From positions 1 through 49,773 of the forward strand of contig CM030934.1 in the NCBI GenBank assembly GCA_018136815.1: a stretch of DNA of 49,773 bases. Reading direction: 5' to 3'. The position numbers and the translations under genes are program-made. The notes below the pieces were generated by a model that saw only the letters and a program-made list of their open reading frames with translations, had not been told where the DNA came from and searched no databases. Origin of the DNA: Isochrysis galbana (lineage: Eukaryota; Haptophyta; Isochrysidales; Isochrysidaceae). Numbering within the stretch: position 1 is the first letter of the stretch; the number at the start of each line of letters is the position of its first letter. Shown here in pieces: positions 30,108 to 39,412 of this stretch.

Positions 30108-32296
30108 ATGGACGACGGTGCGCTCTCTCGCGTGGGCGGGGCGTGGGCGCATGGCGGCGGGAGCACAGCGCGTCCGCCGCCACTTGGAACTCTGCTCGCC
30201 ATGTGCTCGCCGGCCGAGGCCACCGAACGAGAGAAATTTCGAGAACTGTCTGTCCTTGAGCGGCGGAGTGGCACCCACTTGCAGAAGTACCCGGCAGTCG
30301 ATATGGCGCTCGCGGTCAAGCGGTACCAGCGTCCCGCCGCCGGAGCGCCGCCACCACCGCCGGCCGAGCTCAGGCCGCTACACGTGCTCGAGAAGACTGT
30401 CGACCACCTGCTGGGCATCTGGGGTGACCGCCTGGAGGTTGCGCCCGCAGTGCGCTACACCTTCATCTCTGATCGGCTCCGTGCAGTGCAGCAAGATCTG
30501 ACCGTGCAACGTATCCACGCGCCACACCTTCTGGTACGGATCGCTCGCTTCCATGCGCTAATGGAAGCTGCCTTCGCATCGCATGAACAGGTGAGGCATC
30601 CTCAGGCCACAACTCCCGTAGCTCAGGGATACGGCCCATTCCGACAACTATCGCTGAGACCCTCCCCTTGCCACGCAGCGTGAAACGAGTGGGTTCTCTC
30701 GAGTACACAACCGGATGCTCCTCTGCAATGCTCTTATCACAGCACTGCAAGAAGCCCCGACCAATGGTGCCGAGATGTGTGGACGCAACGGCCATACTTT
30801 GCCTATTGCAAAGTGTGTTAACACGGACTTGGGTCGCCTGTCGCTCGATGATGATGTGGCTCAGCCATGTGCCACAATCAATTCCCACGAGGTTTCCGCC
30901 TCGGATATTGCTGCTGCATTCGCCATCACAACTGGCAGCACCGAATGCACTGACGAGTTACTGTCGCTTGTGCGGATCGTTGGCGCCAACGCCTCGATGC
31001 ATGGGGGGATATGGGATAGTTGGACGCTCCTCCACGCCGCGGCGTACAAGGTGAGCGTTCTCTATGCTTCCTCAACTGAGAGCGGGTTTGCACCTGTAGT
31101 CACAGCGGTTGCATCGCGGTCTCGGCTCATTCGGCCGCTGTCTCATATTCTTTTCGCACGCTGTCTTACATTTTTTTCGCACGTTGCAACCTGTGCAGGG
31201 CCATCCTGGGCATGTAAGCCTGCTTCTTGAAAATGGCGCTGCGCCGGATGCACAGAACAAGAAGGGTGACACGCCACTGTCCAAGGCAGTGAACAAGGCC
31301 GCATCGGCAGAGGTAGCGGGCTCACCCTCTCTGCAGCACTTGAGCGTCATCCGGCTGCTGTTGGCGGCGAACGCCAACGTCAGCCTGGCCAACAGCCGAG
31401 GCGTGACTCCGTTGGATGCGGCGGGAGGAGCACTTGCTGTACGACAAGTTTTGCAGTCAGCTCCGAGAAGCAGTCAGCACGTCACAGCACGCGATCAGAC
31501 GCCGGACGAAATTGGGAGCGAGGTGGATAGGCCGGCGAGCGCCACAAGGCAAGATTTAGCGCCGAATTCGCATGACCCCGCTGTCTACGCTGAGCTTCTT
31601 GGGTACTTTCTACTTCTTCACGCCGCTCAGCCAGAAGAATTCACCGTCGCCCTCGCAGCGGTGCGCCTAAGTCCTGCTTGTGGGCGACTTGTGAAGCAGC
31701 CTGTGCTCAGTTCGCCGTGGATCTGCTTGCCCACCATCACCCTGCCCGAATGACGCCGAGAGATGACGAGCTTTCAATATCAACCCGAGTCGGAACAACT
31801 CTTGCTTTGACCCCACTTTGTCGCGCAGGCACCGCCGTCGGCCGTTTCATCTTTGCCAGTGCAGCTGGCGATACGCGTTGCTGGAGCGCTCAGCAGATCC
31901 GATGCGGCCGATATCACCCGCGCACTTCGCACTGCGCCGCCCCTCTGTGCATGCTGCCTGATCGGGCTTCTTCCCAGCGCCCGCTCAGTGCTAATGCGAC
32001 AGCTGAACGCCGCTTCCAATGGCCGAGAGGTCTTTCCACTCGATGTTCTAGCGAGGCTCCTATGGCTGCCAGACGTTGGTTCGGCGGAGATACACGCAAA
32101 TGCCCATGGTGTGCCGGTCGAGGAGGGACCTCTAGGCCGAGGGGTACGGCTAAAGCAAGCTGGCTTCCGATGGCAACCGGAGAAGCCGTTGCCGGCATTG
32201 CCACCCCTTGAGCTAGCTCGATGGTATGGTGATGGGAGAGGGAGACCAGCATTCGTCCTCCGCGGCAATTGTGAAAGCGCTTTATGGCAGGCATAG
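30108..32296 (+). CDS. SAC3/GANP-family protein with internal ankyrin repeats
   Basis: Four phase-0 exons join to 594 residues: 30108-30590, 30679-31050, 31199-31660, 31829-32296. Donors are GTGAGG, GTGAGC and GTGCGC; acceptors end GCAG. Exon 1 has the SAC3/GANP signature: MCSPAEATEREKFRELSVLE, then LRPLHVLEKTVDHLL, then SDRLRAVQQDLTVQ and RIARFHALMEAAF. Exons 2-3 hold at least two ankyrin-like units (WTLLHAAAYK|GHPGHVSLLLENGA... and VIRLLLAANANVSLANSRGVTPLD). Exon 3 then resumes the SAC3 helical part (AELLGYFLLLHAAQPEEF), and exon 4 has the PCI-like end (PVQLAIRVAGAL... and EIHANAHGVPVEEG...VRLKQAGF). SAC3/GANP proteins act in mRNA export (TREX-2) or centrosome/splicing functions. Family is confident; which paralogue is not. 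Ankyrin repeats inside the domain are unusual. Confidence 0.85.
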
Positions 32297-32440
32297 GCGA
32301 GGTGTATGGGGGTGGTTTGCCATCCACCATCGCCCATCATTCGTTATTTTAGCCGTACACTGCTGCTCTTGAGCGAATCGTGCATCGCTTGCCGCCGAGC
32401 TCAAGAGTCTCACGTTACCGATTTCCAAAACTGGAACTCC

Positions 32441-33128
32441 ACGCTGGGGGAAAACCCCTTTCAGGTAAAAACAACGCGGGGGGGGGGGGGGGGGGGGGGG
32501 GCACTCGTGAAACTAGGGGCCCAGAGCGCTAATCTCTCTCGCCGAAGCGAGTGGCCGCGGCGAGCCGCGGCCCTTTCCTCTTGGCTCTGGCGCCCCCCGT
32601 CTTCGCTCTACCTATTACCTAAACGGGGCAGCAAGACCGCTCCCCCCTCCCTCCCCTCTTCCCTCTTCCTCTTCTCTTTCCTGCGGCTCGGGCCCTTGGC
32701 GCGCGCCTGCGACCCCCCCTCAGTTCCCCAGGTGGCCTGCAGGGGGTCCAGGAGCACAACGCTCAGGGGGCAGGCGAGGCTAGGGCATGGCCCTGGCCCC
32801 TCCTGCCTGCCTCTCCCTCGCTGGCTCTCGCACCCCTGCCGGTTGACTGCAGCTGGCGGGGGGCTCCGTATCTGGGGGGCCCGGGGAGAGGAGGGGTTGG
32901 TCAGAGCAACAAGCTGGCCAACGCGGGCCAGGGCGTGCGATCTGTGCCCGACTCTTTGGGAGAGCGGGAGAATCTGGGCAGTCTAGATGAGTCCCCTCTG
33001 CCTCTGCCTGCCAAGAAGAGGCAGCGAAGGGGGGTGGATGGTTCTCGCCCCCCATGAGGGGAGTCGAGAGAGTGGGGGGGGGGGCGGGGGGGCGAGGCCC
33101 CCCTCCATGGCGACCAAGCATAAGATTC
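32441..33128 (+). mobile_element. 5'-truncated copy of the 874-bp retroelement
   Basis: Starts at TCCACGCTGGGGGAAAACCC, corresponding to about position 27468 of the full copy, and runs in the same orientation to CCATGGCGACCAAGCATAAGATTC. It includes a pure G run of about 33 bases at 32468-32500. It lies about 145 bp after the SAC3/GANP stop codon. I see no clear target duplication. Confidence 0.7.
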
Positions 33129-33129
33129 G

Positions 33130-33700
33130 TGTCCATCGCTCAAACTATAACAAAAGTTTTTGAGCCGAAAAATAGCGCAAAAGCTCGAAATCGAGCTCAT
33201 TTCGAGAGCCGTGAAGCAACGAGCAAAAAAGCACTGTGGCTCAAGGCTTTCGATACGCGCTCATGGTCTCGTCGAGCACTCTTTCATACATTTGTTTATA
33301 AGCAAAAAATACAAGGAAGAAAAATACGCACCATGAGGGAAGCCCCCGGGCAGGGCCCTCACACGCGCGCGCCACATTGGGCACGTATCTGGCACTCGTC
33401 GAAAGCAAATAACAAATAATTAGCCTTGCGCCAGCTGTACCGCCATCAGGCCCGTCCCAACCCTCCCCCCACGCAAGGCCCAAGGTAGTGCACATGAGCC
33501 GAACCCTCCGGAACCGAAACAAAAGGACTTACGGGGAAGCGGAAAGGGGAGCGAATTTGGGGCAAAGGTGTTGGAGCTGCAAGCGGTGCGGCAAGCGGTA
33601 CGACGTCCGCCGTAACGTTGACAATGGCGGGCCAAGCAGCCGCCACAATGTGACTCCCCGCAAGGTCCGCAGACCGAATTCGGCAGAATAAGCGCTCCCG
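33130..33700 (-). repeat. Dispersed repeat family, copy inverted relative to 36830-37195
   Basis: Reverse-complement similarity to 36830-37195. Shared blocks include CTCAAACTATAACAAAAG / TTGTTATAGTTTG, GAGGGCCCTG...CCC near the middle, TGCACTA(C/G)(C/G)TTGGGCCT and CTTTGCCCCA...CTCCCCTTTCCGC. No ORF spans it. It probably represents a non-autonomous retroelement associated with LINE fragments. Confidence 0.55.
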
Positions 33701-33993
33701 CTCCCACCCCCCATGCGGCGAAGTCCCCGGGTGCCGGCCTCCATCGCTTTGATCAGCGCGAGGGTGGATGTGTTGTGGGAAGCGCTGTCCGACGCTGCTA
33801 GCTGGCTAGCTGCATACTCACGCAGCTTGGCCAAAAGCTCCTTGATGTTGTGCTGCACGGCGTCCCTCATCAACTCGCACTCCTCGCGAGCACTTTGCGC
33901 TTCCTAGCATCTCCCACAACATCCGTCTGGTCGCGTGGTCGCCGTGTGCTCGCTCGAATCACAAAAAGAATACGACGGACGAGCCACTCCGAT

Positions 33994-35580
33994 CTAATCG
34001 CCAGCAGCTTCAGTTGACCACGAGCTCGTGCCGGTTTTCCAGTGGAATTTGCGGAAGCGCTGCTTCCTTGTCCTCGATTTTCGACGCCCTTGGTCATTTT
34101 CAGAGTGACGGCTCTGCCGAGGCCCTCGACGAGCTGAAGACTGATCTGGCTCCGGTGTCTCTGTGGCGGCACCTCGCTTGGTAGGTGGGCCCCTTCGCCT
34201 AGAGCCTTGCTTCATGCACTCCTCCAACCCTTGCGGAAGGTTGTCCTCCACCACAAACTGCCCCGGCCAGTCGCACTGCCACTTTCCAAGTGTGGGTTGC
34301 GTATTGCCCACGACGTAAAGCCCCTCGCATGTGCACCCAGATGGGCAGATCCATTTAGAGCGCACGCGCCGAGGTGGCCCTGTGTACGTGTTGTTCATCC
34401 ATGCAATAGAGCGCACGGCAGTGGGCAGATAGCTCGTTGGAATCATCGGCCGACCAAACGTGGCCAATCGCATGAACCCACTCGTGTTGTAAACGGTGTT
34501 ATGCCTGAACATGATGTGCTCAATCGTATTTCCCCTCTGCGAGAAGGCATGGGGAGGCTGCGGTTGCATATTGCAACATCAGGCATGGAGCCCTTTGTAT
34601 GGGCGCAGCTCGCACCTGTGGCGCAGTCTTCACGTGCAATGCTACCGACCAGCCCTCCCCCCAAAAGGTGTTGTGCTCGACCGTCACGTTGGCAACCCCA
34701 CCGGCGGTCTCGGAGCCGACTGCAACCCCCATCCCGGCGCGGAAAATGTTTCGCCGGACGGTCACATTGGTCGTCGAAAACTGCGGGTGTGCAGATCTTG
34801 CTAGCTCGTTCATCCCCGATTTGATGGCCACGTGATCATCACCGACTGCGATGTCGCATCTACATCAACCGGGAGGAGATTGGGAGAACAAGTCGACGCT
34901 GACGGCGCAGGTGGTGATGCCATGTGCTTGCGGGGCCCGGGCACTCTGTGGAACGAGCTCAGGCGCACGCACAGTTCAATCATGACGTGTTTGCACGAGT
35001 CCGGGTCCACGCCATCAGTGTTGGGCGAGTAGAGGGGGGCGCGGATCGTTACTCTGTGCACGTGCACGTGTGACGAGTAGACAGGATGAACGGTCCAAAA
35101 TGGAGAATTGCGTAGCGTGAGGCCTCGCAGCTCAAACCCTGTGACATTATACGCCTCAATCAGGTGTGGCCGACCTGCAGTCAGCTTCTCCCGTCGATCC
35201 CACCACCACGAGCCTCGGCCATCGATTGTACCCTTACCGCGGATGACGACATTGCGCGAGCCCGGGGCCACGGAGATGAGTGCCTGGTGCCGTTCAGCCT
35301 TGGCGCCGTAGTCGCGATCCCTCCCGTATGTGGGGAGCGGCGCAAGCCTTGGCCACTGGCGGAGGGCCTCTGCGCCGGTCGCGCCAAGCAGCAGGCCGTC
35401 GACCTGGAGCGTGATGCCGGTGGTGAGGACGAGTGGCCGGATGAGGTAGGTGCCACCGTGGGGCACGTGCACCGTCGCGCCGCTTGCCGCGGCCGCGGCG
35501 ATCGCTGCAGAGAGCGCGGCAGTGCAGTCTGTCCCGTCACCGAGTGCGCCATACTGACGCACATCAACCAGCGGCGCCAT
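33994..35580 (-). CDS. Glycoside hydrolase family 28 (polygalacturonase-like) protein
   Basis: Three exons: 35580-34973, 34859-34616 and 34536-33994. Introns are 113 bp (GTGCGT...TGTAG) and 79 bp (GTGCGA...TCGCAG). Total about 464 residues, right-handed beta-helix type. Motifs: VDVRQYGALGDGTD at the N-terminus; NSPFWTVHPVYSSHVHVHRV; SPNTDGVDPDSC (catalytic NTD); CDIAVGDDHVAIKSG across the first splice (catalytic DD); GMGVAVGSETAGGV; HVKT; RGNTIEHIMFRHNT. GH28 enzymes hydrolyse pectic galacturonans. The usual GHG is GMG here and RIK is HVK, so the active site is altered. The GSE-SGG form resembles a plant clade of probable polygalacturonases that also lacks the His. The ATG at 35580 leaves no signal peptide; an upstream exon could lie in the gap at 35674. 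The Arg-rich last 70 residues are atypical and may be mis-spliced. Confidence 0.85.
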
Positions 35581-35673
35581 CCCAGGGGGTTGGGGAAGAG
35601 GAGGGGAGAGCGGCCTTGGGGTGGGCACGCTCGAGAGAGGAGAGGGTGGGGGAGGGGGGAAGAGAGCAGACGA

Positions 35674-35773
35674 NNNNNNNNNNNNNNNNNNNNNNNNNNN
35701 NNNNNNNNNNNNNNNNNNNNNNNNNNNNNNNNNNNNNNNNNNNNNNNNNNNNNNNNNNNNNNNNNNNNNNNNN
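35674..35773. other. Assembly gap (100 N)
   Basis: Exactly 100 N of unknown true length, between the GH28 gene and the RidA gene. Confidence 1.
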
Positions 35774-35814
35774 TCGTGCCTCTACTTAGGGAGGGGCTCG
35801 GGTTGTGGTGGATA

Positions 35815-35940
35815 GGAGTAGCTCTACTCTACTCTACAGCCCTCCTCTACTCTAGAGTAGATAGAGTATTGTACATTGTACTCTCTCTAGAGTAGATGAT
35901 TCCTCTGTCTACTCTAGAGCTCTAGAGCTAGAGTATACGA
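35815..35940. repeat. Cluster of TCTAGAGTAGA palindrome-like motifs
   Basis: At least eight overlapping CTCTAC/CTAGAG/GTAGA motifs in 125 bp (for example CTACTCTAGAGTAGATAGAG and CTCTAGAGTAGATGATTCC), ending 75 bp before the RidA start codon. Simple-repeat expansion is the plain explanation; a binding-site array or foldback is possible. Confidence 0.6.
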
Positions 35941-36014
35941 CTTCTTTGGGGAGGCGCTGTGCGCGGCAATCCCGTTGCGTCGGCCGTCGGCCCGGTCCGC
36001 TCTGTGACGCCCTC

Positions 36015-36455
36015 ATGCGCACACTTCTCTTCTTCATGCTGATGGGTGGCCACGCGACGCTGGCCAAGACTCCAATCACGGTGCCGGGCTGGCCAAAGCT
36101 TCCCTACCCATTCTCGACCGCGCTGCTCTCCAAATCAGGCATGCTCTACATCTCAGGGATGCAAGGTGTGGATTTCTCCAAGTCACCGCCTTCATTGGTG
36201 CCAGGTGGAATCACAGAGCAGACGCAACAGACCCTTTCCAACATCCTGGCCGTCGTCAAGGCGGCCAGCGGGTCAATGAATGATATTCTCGAGTGCACGG
36301 TTCTCCTCGCCGATCTGAAAGATTTCAAAGCCATGAACACCGTGTATGCTTCCTTCTTCACAGACGGCGCGCAACCAGCTCGTGTAGCTCTCGAGGCTGC
36401 ACTTGCTGGCGGGGCACTCGTCGAAATCAAGTGCACTGGTGAGATCTCAAAGTAG
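36015..36455 (+). CDS. RidA/YjgF/YER057c/UK114-family protein with signal peptide
   Basis: 146 residues from ATG at 36015. Residues 1-18 (MRTLLFFMLMGGHATLAK) read as a cleavable signal or first part of a bipartite plastid leader. The rest is a complete single-domain RidA fold: PLPYPFSTAL-type N-terminal strand (here LPYPFSTALLSKSGMLYISG), QTLSNILAVVKAASGSMNDI, then TVYASFF and PARVALEAALAGGALVEIK, with the conserved Arg of the PAR motif that binds the substrate carboxylate in RidA enzymes. RidA hydrolyses reactive enamine/imine intermediates such as 2-aminoacrylate from PLP-enzyme reactions. No introns are evident. A targeted form is the notable point; the compartment cannot be decided from sequence alone. 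Confidence 0.9.
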   Translation: MRTLLFFMLMGGHATLAKTPITVPGWPKLPYPFSTALLSKSGMLYISGMQGVDFSKSPPSLVPGGITEQTQQTLSNILAVVKAASGSMNDILECTVLLADLKDFKAMNTVYASFFTDGAQPARVALEAALAGGALVEIKCTGEISK

Positions 36456-36829
36456 CATATGGGCAGTCATTCCCCATTTGCGACGAGGTACTCCACACTT
36501 GCTGCGATTGCAACAGTGCACGATGCCCCCATACATTTCTCCATGGTCACTGTTGGAGCTAGTGCTGCTGGTTTTGCTGCTTGGGCAGGCGCGCCGTTGC
36601 CATAGATATCAGCAGTTTTAGTGTGGCCTTTACTCTAGGGATCAAAATCGTCCGTGGACAAGGTCAAGAGTATGATTCACAATTCCATATGCTGTCGAAC
36701 GTTGACGCGTCCGGATGATGACGGCGAGAGCGAAAGAAGTAAAAATGGGGACCCGGAAGAGTAAGCAAGAGTTTTAAAGCTAGCAAACCTCAGTGTGCCT
36801 GAAAAATCTTTTGAAGATGCCTACAAGAA

Positions 36830-37195
36830 CTACTCACTCGCCCTTCCTCCGGGCACCCATAGCCGACGCCTTTGCCCCACGAACAACTCCCCTTTCCGCC
36901 CCCCCGTCCCCACCCAGTCCCCAGTCCTTATGCTTCGGTATCCTGGGGGTCGGCCCATGTGCACTACGTTGGGCCTCGCGTCGGGGGGGGGGGGGGGGGA
37001 CACGTTGAGCCTCGCGTCGAGGAGGGGGGGGAGGGGACTGGCCTTGTGGCAGCGCGGTTGATGTACAGGTGTTGGGTGGCCTAGTGTTTGTCGGAGGTCG
37101 ATGTCGCGCCGTTTGTGGCGCGGGTGTGTGAGGGCCCTGCCCAAGGGCATCCCTCAAGTGATCGTTGCTTGAAAACTATTGTTATAGTTTGACCA
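36830..37195 (+). repeat. Dispersed repeat family, copy inverted relative to 33130-33700
   Basis: Shares with the other copy the CTCCCCTTTCCGC, CATGTGCACTACGTTGGGCCTCGCG and GTGTGAGGGCCCTGCCC blocks, and the terminal GAAAACTATTGTTATAGTTTG. G runs at about 36985-37000 and 37020-37035. The LINE zinc-finger fragment begins at its right edge. Confidence 0.55.
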
Positions 37196-37310
37196 TGGCG
37201 GACGAATCCTCCACCGATTTGGGCGAATGCCCGAGGATAGGCAAGATACTCGAGGCGCTAAACAAGCTGGCGCGATTCACACCGCAGAGCGAAGGCGGCT
37301 TGCCTTCATT
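37195..37310 (+). pseudogene. LINE ORF2 zinc-finger fragment
   Basis: Encodes ADESSTDLGECPRIGKILEA and the following LNKLARFTPQSE, matching the zinc-finger and downstream helix of the LINE copies at about 5700 and 48500. Only about 35 codons remain, without the first Cys pair. Confidence 0.75.
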
Positions 37311-37518
37311 TGGTCTCCTTTCCCTCAGGGTTTCTTCCCCTCCCGTGGGGACTCTGGCCGAGCAACATCAAATACAAAAAAGCTCGGTCCTAGGACACCG
37401 GGCCTAGCTCACCATGAGGGCGCTCCTGTGAGCAAGGGGATGCATGGTTACTAGTGCGTGCCCCCCCCTCGATGAAAATTCCAGCGGCCTCCTCGTCACG
37501 CATGACGTGGACCTCTCC

Positions 37519-37701
37519 TCACACTTGTCTTGAAAGGATCGTCTTCAATGAGTGCATCGGATGTATACCGCACTCCTCGTGTGTCAGCTTGAACTTCTTT
37601 TCGATGTCGTAAAAGCTGTGGTACGGGTCAATGTACCCCTGCTTCTTTTCGAGCATGAGGTAATGCCTACCGGTCTTATCGATGGCCCTTCCTCCAGACA
37701 C
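37519..37701 (-). CDS. Short unidentified open frame, possible exon
   Basis: Sixty codons. The segment HYLMLEKKQGYIDPYHSFYD, then IEKKFKLTHEECGIHPMHSL, has protein-like composition unlike the surrounding GC-biased frames. I recognise no family. It may be an exon or remnant of a larger gene disrupted by the adjoining repeats. Confidence 0.25.
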   Translation of the reverse strand: MSGGRAIDKTGRHYLMLEKKQGYIDPYHSFYDIEKKFKLTHEECGIHPMHSLKTILSRQV

Positions 37702-37730
37702 CTGAGCATAGACACTTTGGCGGGTTTTGC

Positions 37731-37788
37731 TTGCTGCGTCAGACAGGCCCTTGCTGCGTCAGACAGGCCCTTGCTGCGTCAGACGCCC
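37731..37788 (+). repeat. 20-bp tandem repeat, three units
   Basis: TTGCTGCGTCAGACAGGCCC at 37731-37750 and 37751-37770, then a third unit shortened by two bases (37771-37788). Confidence 0.95.
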
Positions 37789-37816
37789 TTGCTCTTTCCC
37801 TCCCAGACTAGCCTGA

Positions 37817-38062
37817 CCCCCCTCCGGTATATCTCTCCTCCCCTCCGGTATCTCCCCTCGAACGCGTATAAAACAAGGAGATGAGAGATATACCGGAGGG
37901 GAGGGGAGAGATATACCGGAGGGGAGGAGAGATATACCGGAGGGGAGGAGAGATATACTACCGGAGGGGAGGAGAGATATACCGGAGGGGAGGAGAGATA
38001 TACCGGAGGGGAGGAGAGATATACCGGAGGGGAGGAGAGATATACCGGAGGGGAGGAGAGAC
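37817..38062. repeat. 22-bp minisatellite in inverted arrangement
   Basis: Eight units of about 22 bp (GAGATATACCGGAGGGGAGGA) occupy 37882-38062; the fourth carries a 3-bp insertion (TACTACCGG). Two units in reverse orientation lie at 37817-37860. The 20-bp spacer between the arms contains TATAAAA (37867-37873). Confidence 0.95.
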
Positions 38063-38254
38063 AACCTACTAAGACCGCACGTCGGTCTCGGTGGGAGGGG
38101 TACCTTCCCTCCCACCGCGCGTGCGGGGGTAGGGGGGGAAACAAACAACTTTCTGGGAGCGCTGCACGAGTTGGGGAGGAGGGCTGCACGAGCGCGACTC
38201 GGTCACCGCACCTACGAGGAGATCCGGAGCCCAGCCCTCAAGTTCTGTGAACAC

Positions 38255-38752
38255 ATGGAGGAGGGCATGAGCGGTGCCATTCAAGCGATGCTGCTCGTCA
38301 CCGCCTCCGGTATGGGCCGTGGATGTGGAGACTTCCGCGTGGATTTGGCCAAGGAACGCTACCCGCTACCCGTCGATGTGGGCACTCATCATCGAGCCAT
38401 ACATGGGCTGTTGGTGCAAGGCAAAAGGCAAAGCTCATTCATGCTCGTCGGCGACTCCTCTGGCAAGATCCCAAAGACCAAATACATTGGAGACGAGGCG
38501 GCCGCCGCATACCTCTGCATGGTATACATCACGGCGGTCGCGTACGATGAAAAGAGCCCTATGGTGCAAGTGCAAGTGCAACGGGCAGCTGGCAAACTTT
38601 GGAAGCAGGACAAGAAGGCCGTCCTCTCACGCATCACGGACCTCATCACCCAGGATGAGGCAAGGGACCTGGTCGCCTGCCAACAGAACGAAATTGACAC
38701 CATCCACAGGATCGAGGACGCGGAGAAGGAAAAGAAGACGAAGAAAAAATGA
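38255..38752 (+). CDS. Hypothetical protein with Lys-rich C-terminus
   Basis: From ATG at 38255, 165 residues; the frame is open upstream to 38171 without an ATG, so a 5' exon is possible. No family recognised. The sequence looks like a compact soluble domain: AIQAMLLVTASGMGRGCGDF, then KSSFMLVG-like strands (QSSFMLVGDSSGKIPKTKYI), then a helix EAAAAYLCMVYITAVAYDEK. It ends in a charged helix and DAEKEKKTKKK, a possible nuclear or nucleic-acid-binding tail. It directly follows the minisatellite and a GC-rich hairpin (38085-38130). Confidence 0.4.
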   Translation: MEEGMSGAIQAMLLVTASGMGRGCGDFRVDLAKERYPLPVDVGTHHRAIHGLLVQGKRQSSFMLVGDSSGKIPKTKYIGDEAAAAYLCMVYITAVAYDEKSPMVQVQVQRAAGKLWKQDKKAVLSRITDLITQDEARDLVACQQNEIDTIHRIEDAEKEKKTKKK

Positions 38753-39412
38753 AAATGAAGATTTAAGGCTGCCTTACCTGCCTGACGGGTTTTATGAAAA
38801 GCGCGTTCTGAAAGCGCGCGGCGCGATGCTGTGTTCACCGTAGATATATAAAGTCAGCAATAGGGTCTGTGAATATTATTGTATAAATGATTATGGACAT
38901 TTGATGGCTCCATTCGATTGATGTCCCATATTTGACGGAACAATGAACGATACCTTCGGCGGGGGTACAGGGTACGGGTATGGGGTCACCGTGTTGGAAC
39001 TTATAGCGTCGTAGGACATCTTGTTAGCTAGCATTCCTAGCCACATACCGGACGAGGCATGCGCCAACCGCGCACACCCCCATCGCGGGGGAGGGGCTCC
39101 GTTGCCGATGAGGGGCTACGGTTCTAGGTGCTAAGGTTTGAGGTCCCTCAGCACTTTTGTTATACCAACACAACAATAAAACTCTGACGGAGTACTAGAA
39201 GAGAGGGAGAATCAGAGCGCGCCTCGGCCACCTCCGGCGAGAGAGGGCGGCCCCTCTGAGTGTGAGCGTACGCGGGAGGGGCGTGAGGGTGGTGGGGTGG
39301 AAGGGGCTTGGGCGGTGGCGGCGGCGGCGAGCCGCCCTCAATCAAGGGAGCACGTGTTAGGGGCAGCAGAAGTGTGGGCTTATCGCGCGCCGAGAGATCC
39401 AGTCGCGTGCTC
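38753..39412. other. Intergenic, no gene seen
   Basis: 3' flank of the hypothetical gene with an AT-richer patch (38840-38940), then GC-rich sequence leading into the GLTP gene. The GLTP frame is open from 39308, but the first ATG giving a sensible N-terminus is at 39413. Confidence 0.5.

Noticed and set aside
33529..33873. Separate small gene with a coiled-coil-like segment (NIKELLAKLREYAASQL)
   Set aside because: The frame runs into the dispersed repeat at 33700 and lacks a start, partner exon or family signature.
37882..38062. CRISPR-like array
   Set aside because: Units are directly abutting 22-mers without unique spacers, in a nuclear eukaryotic context.
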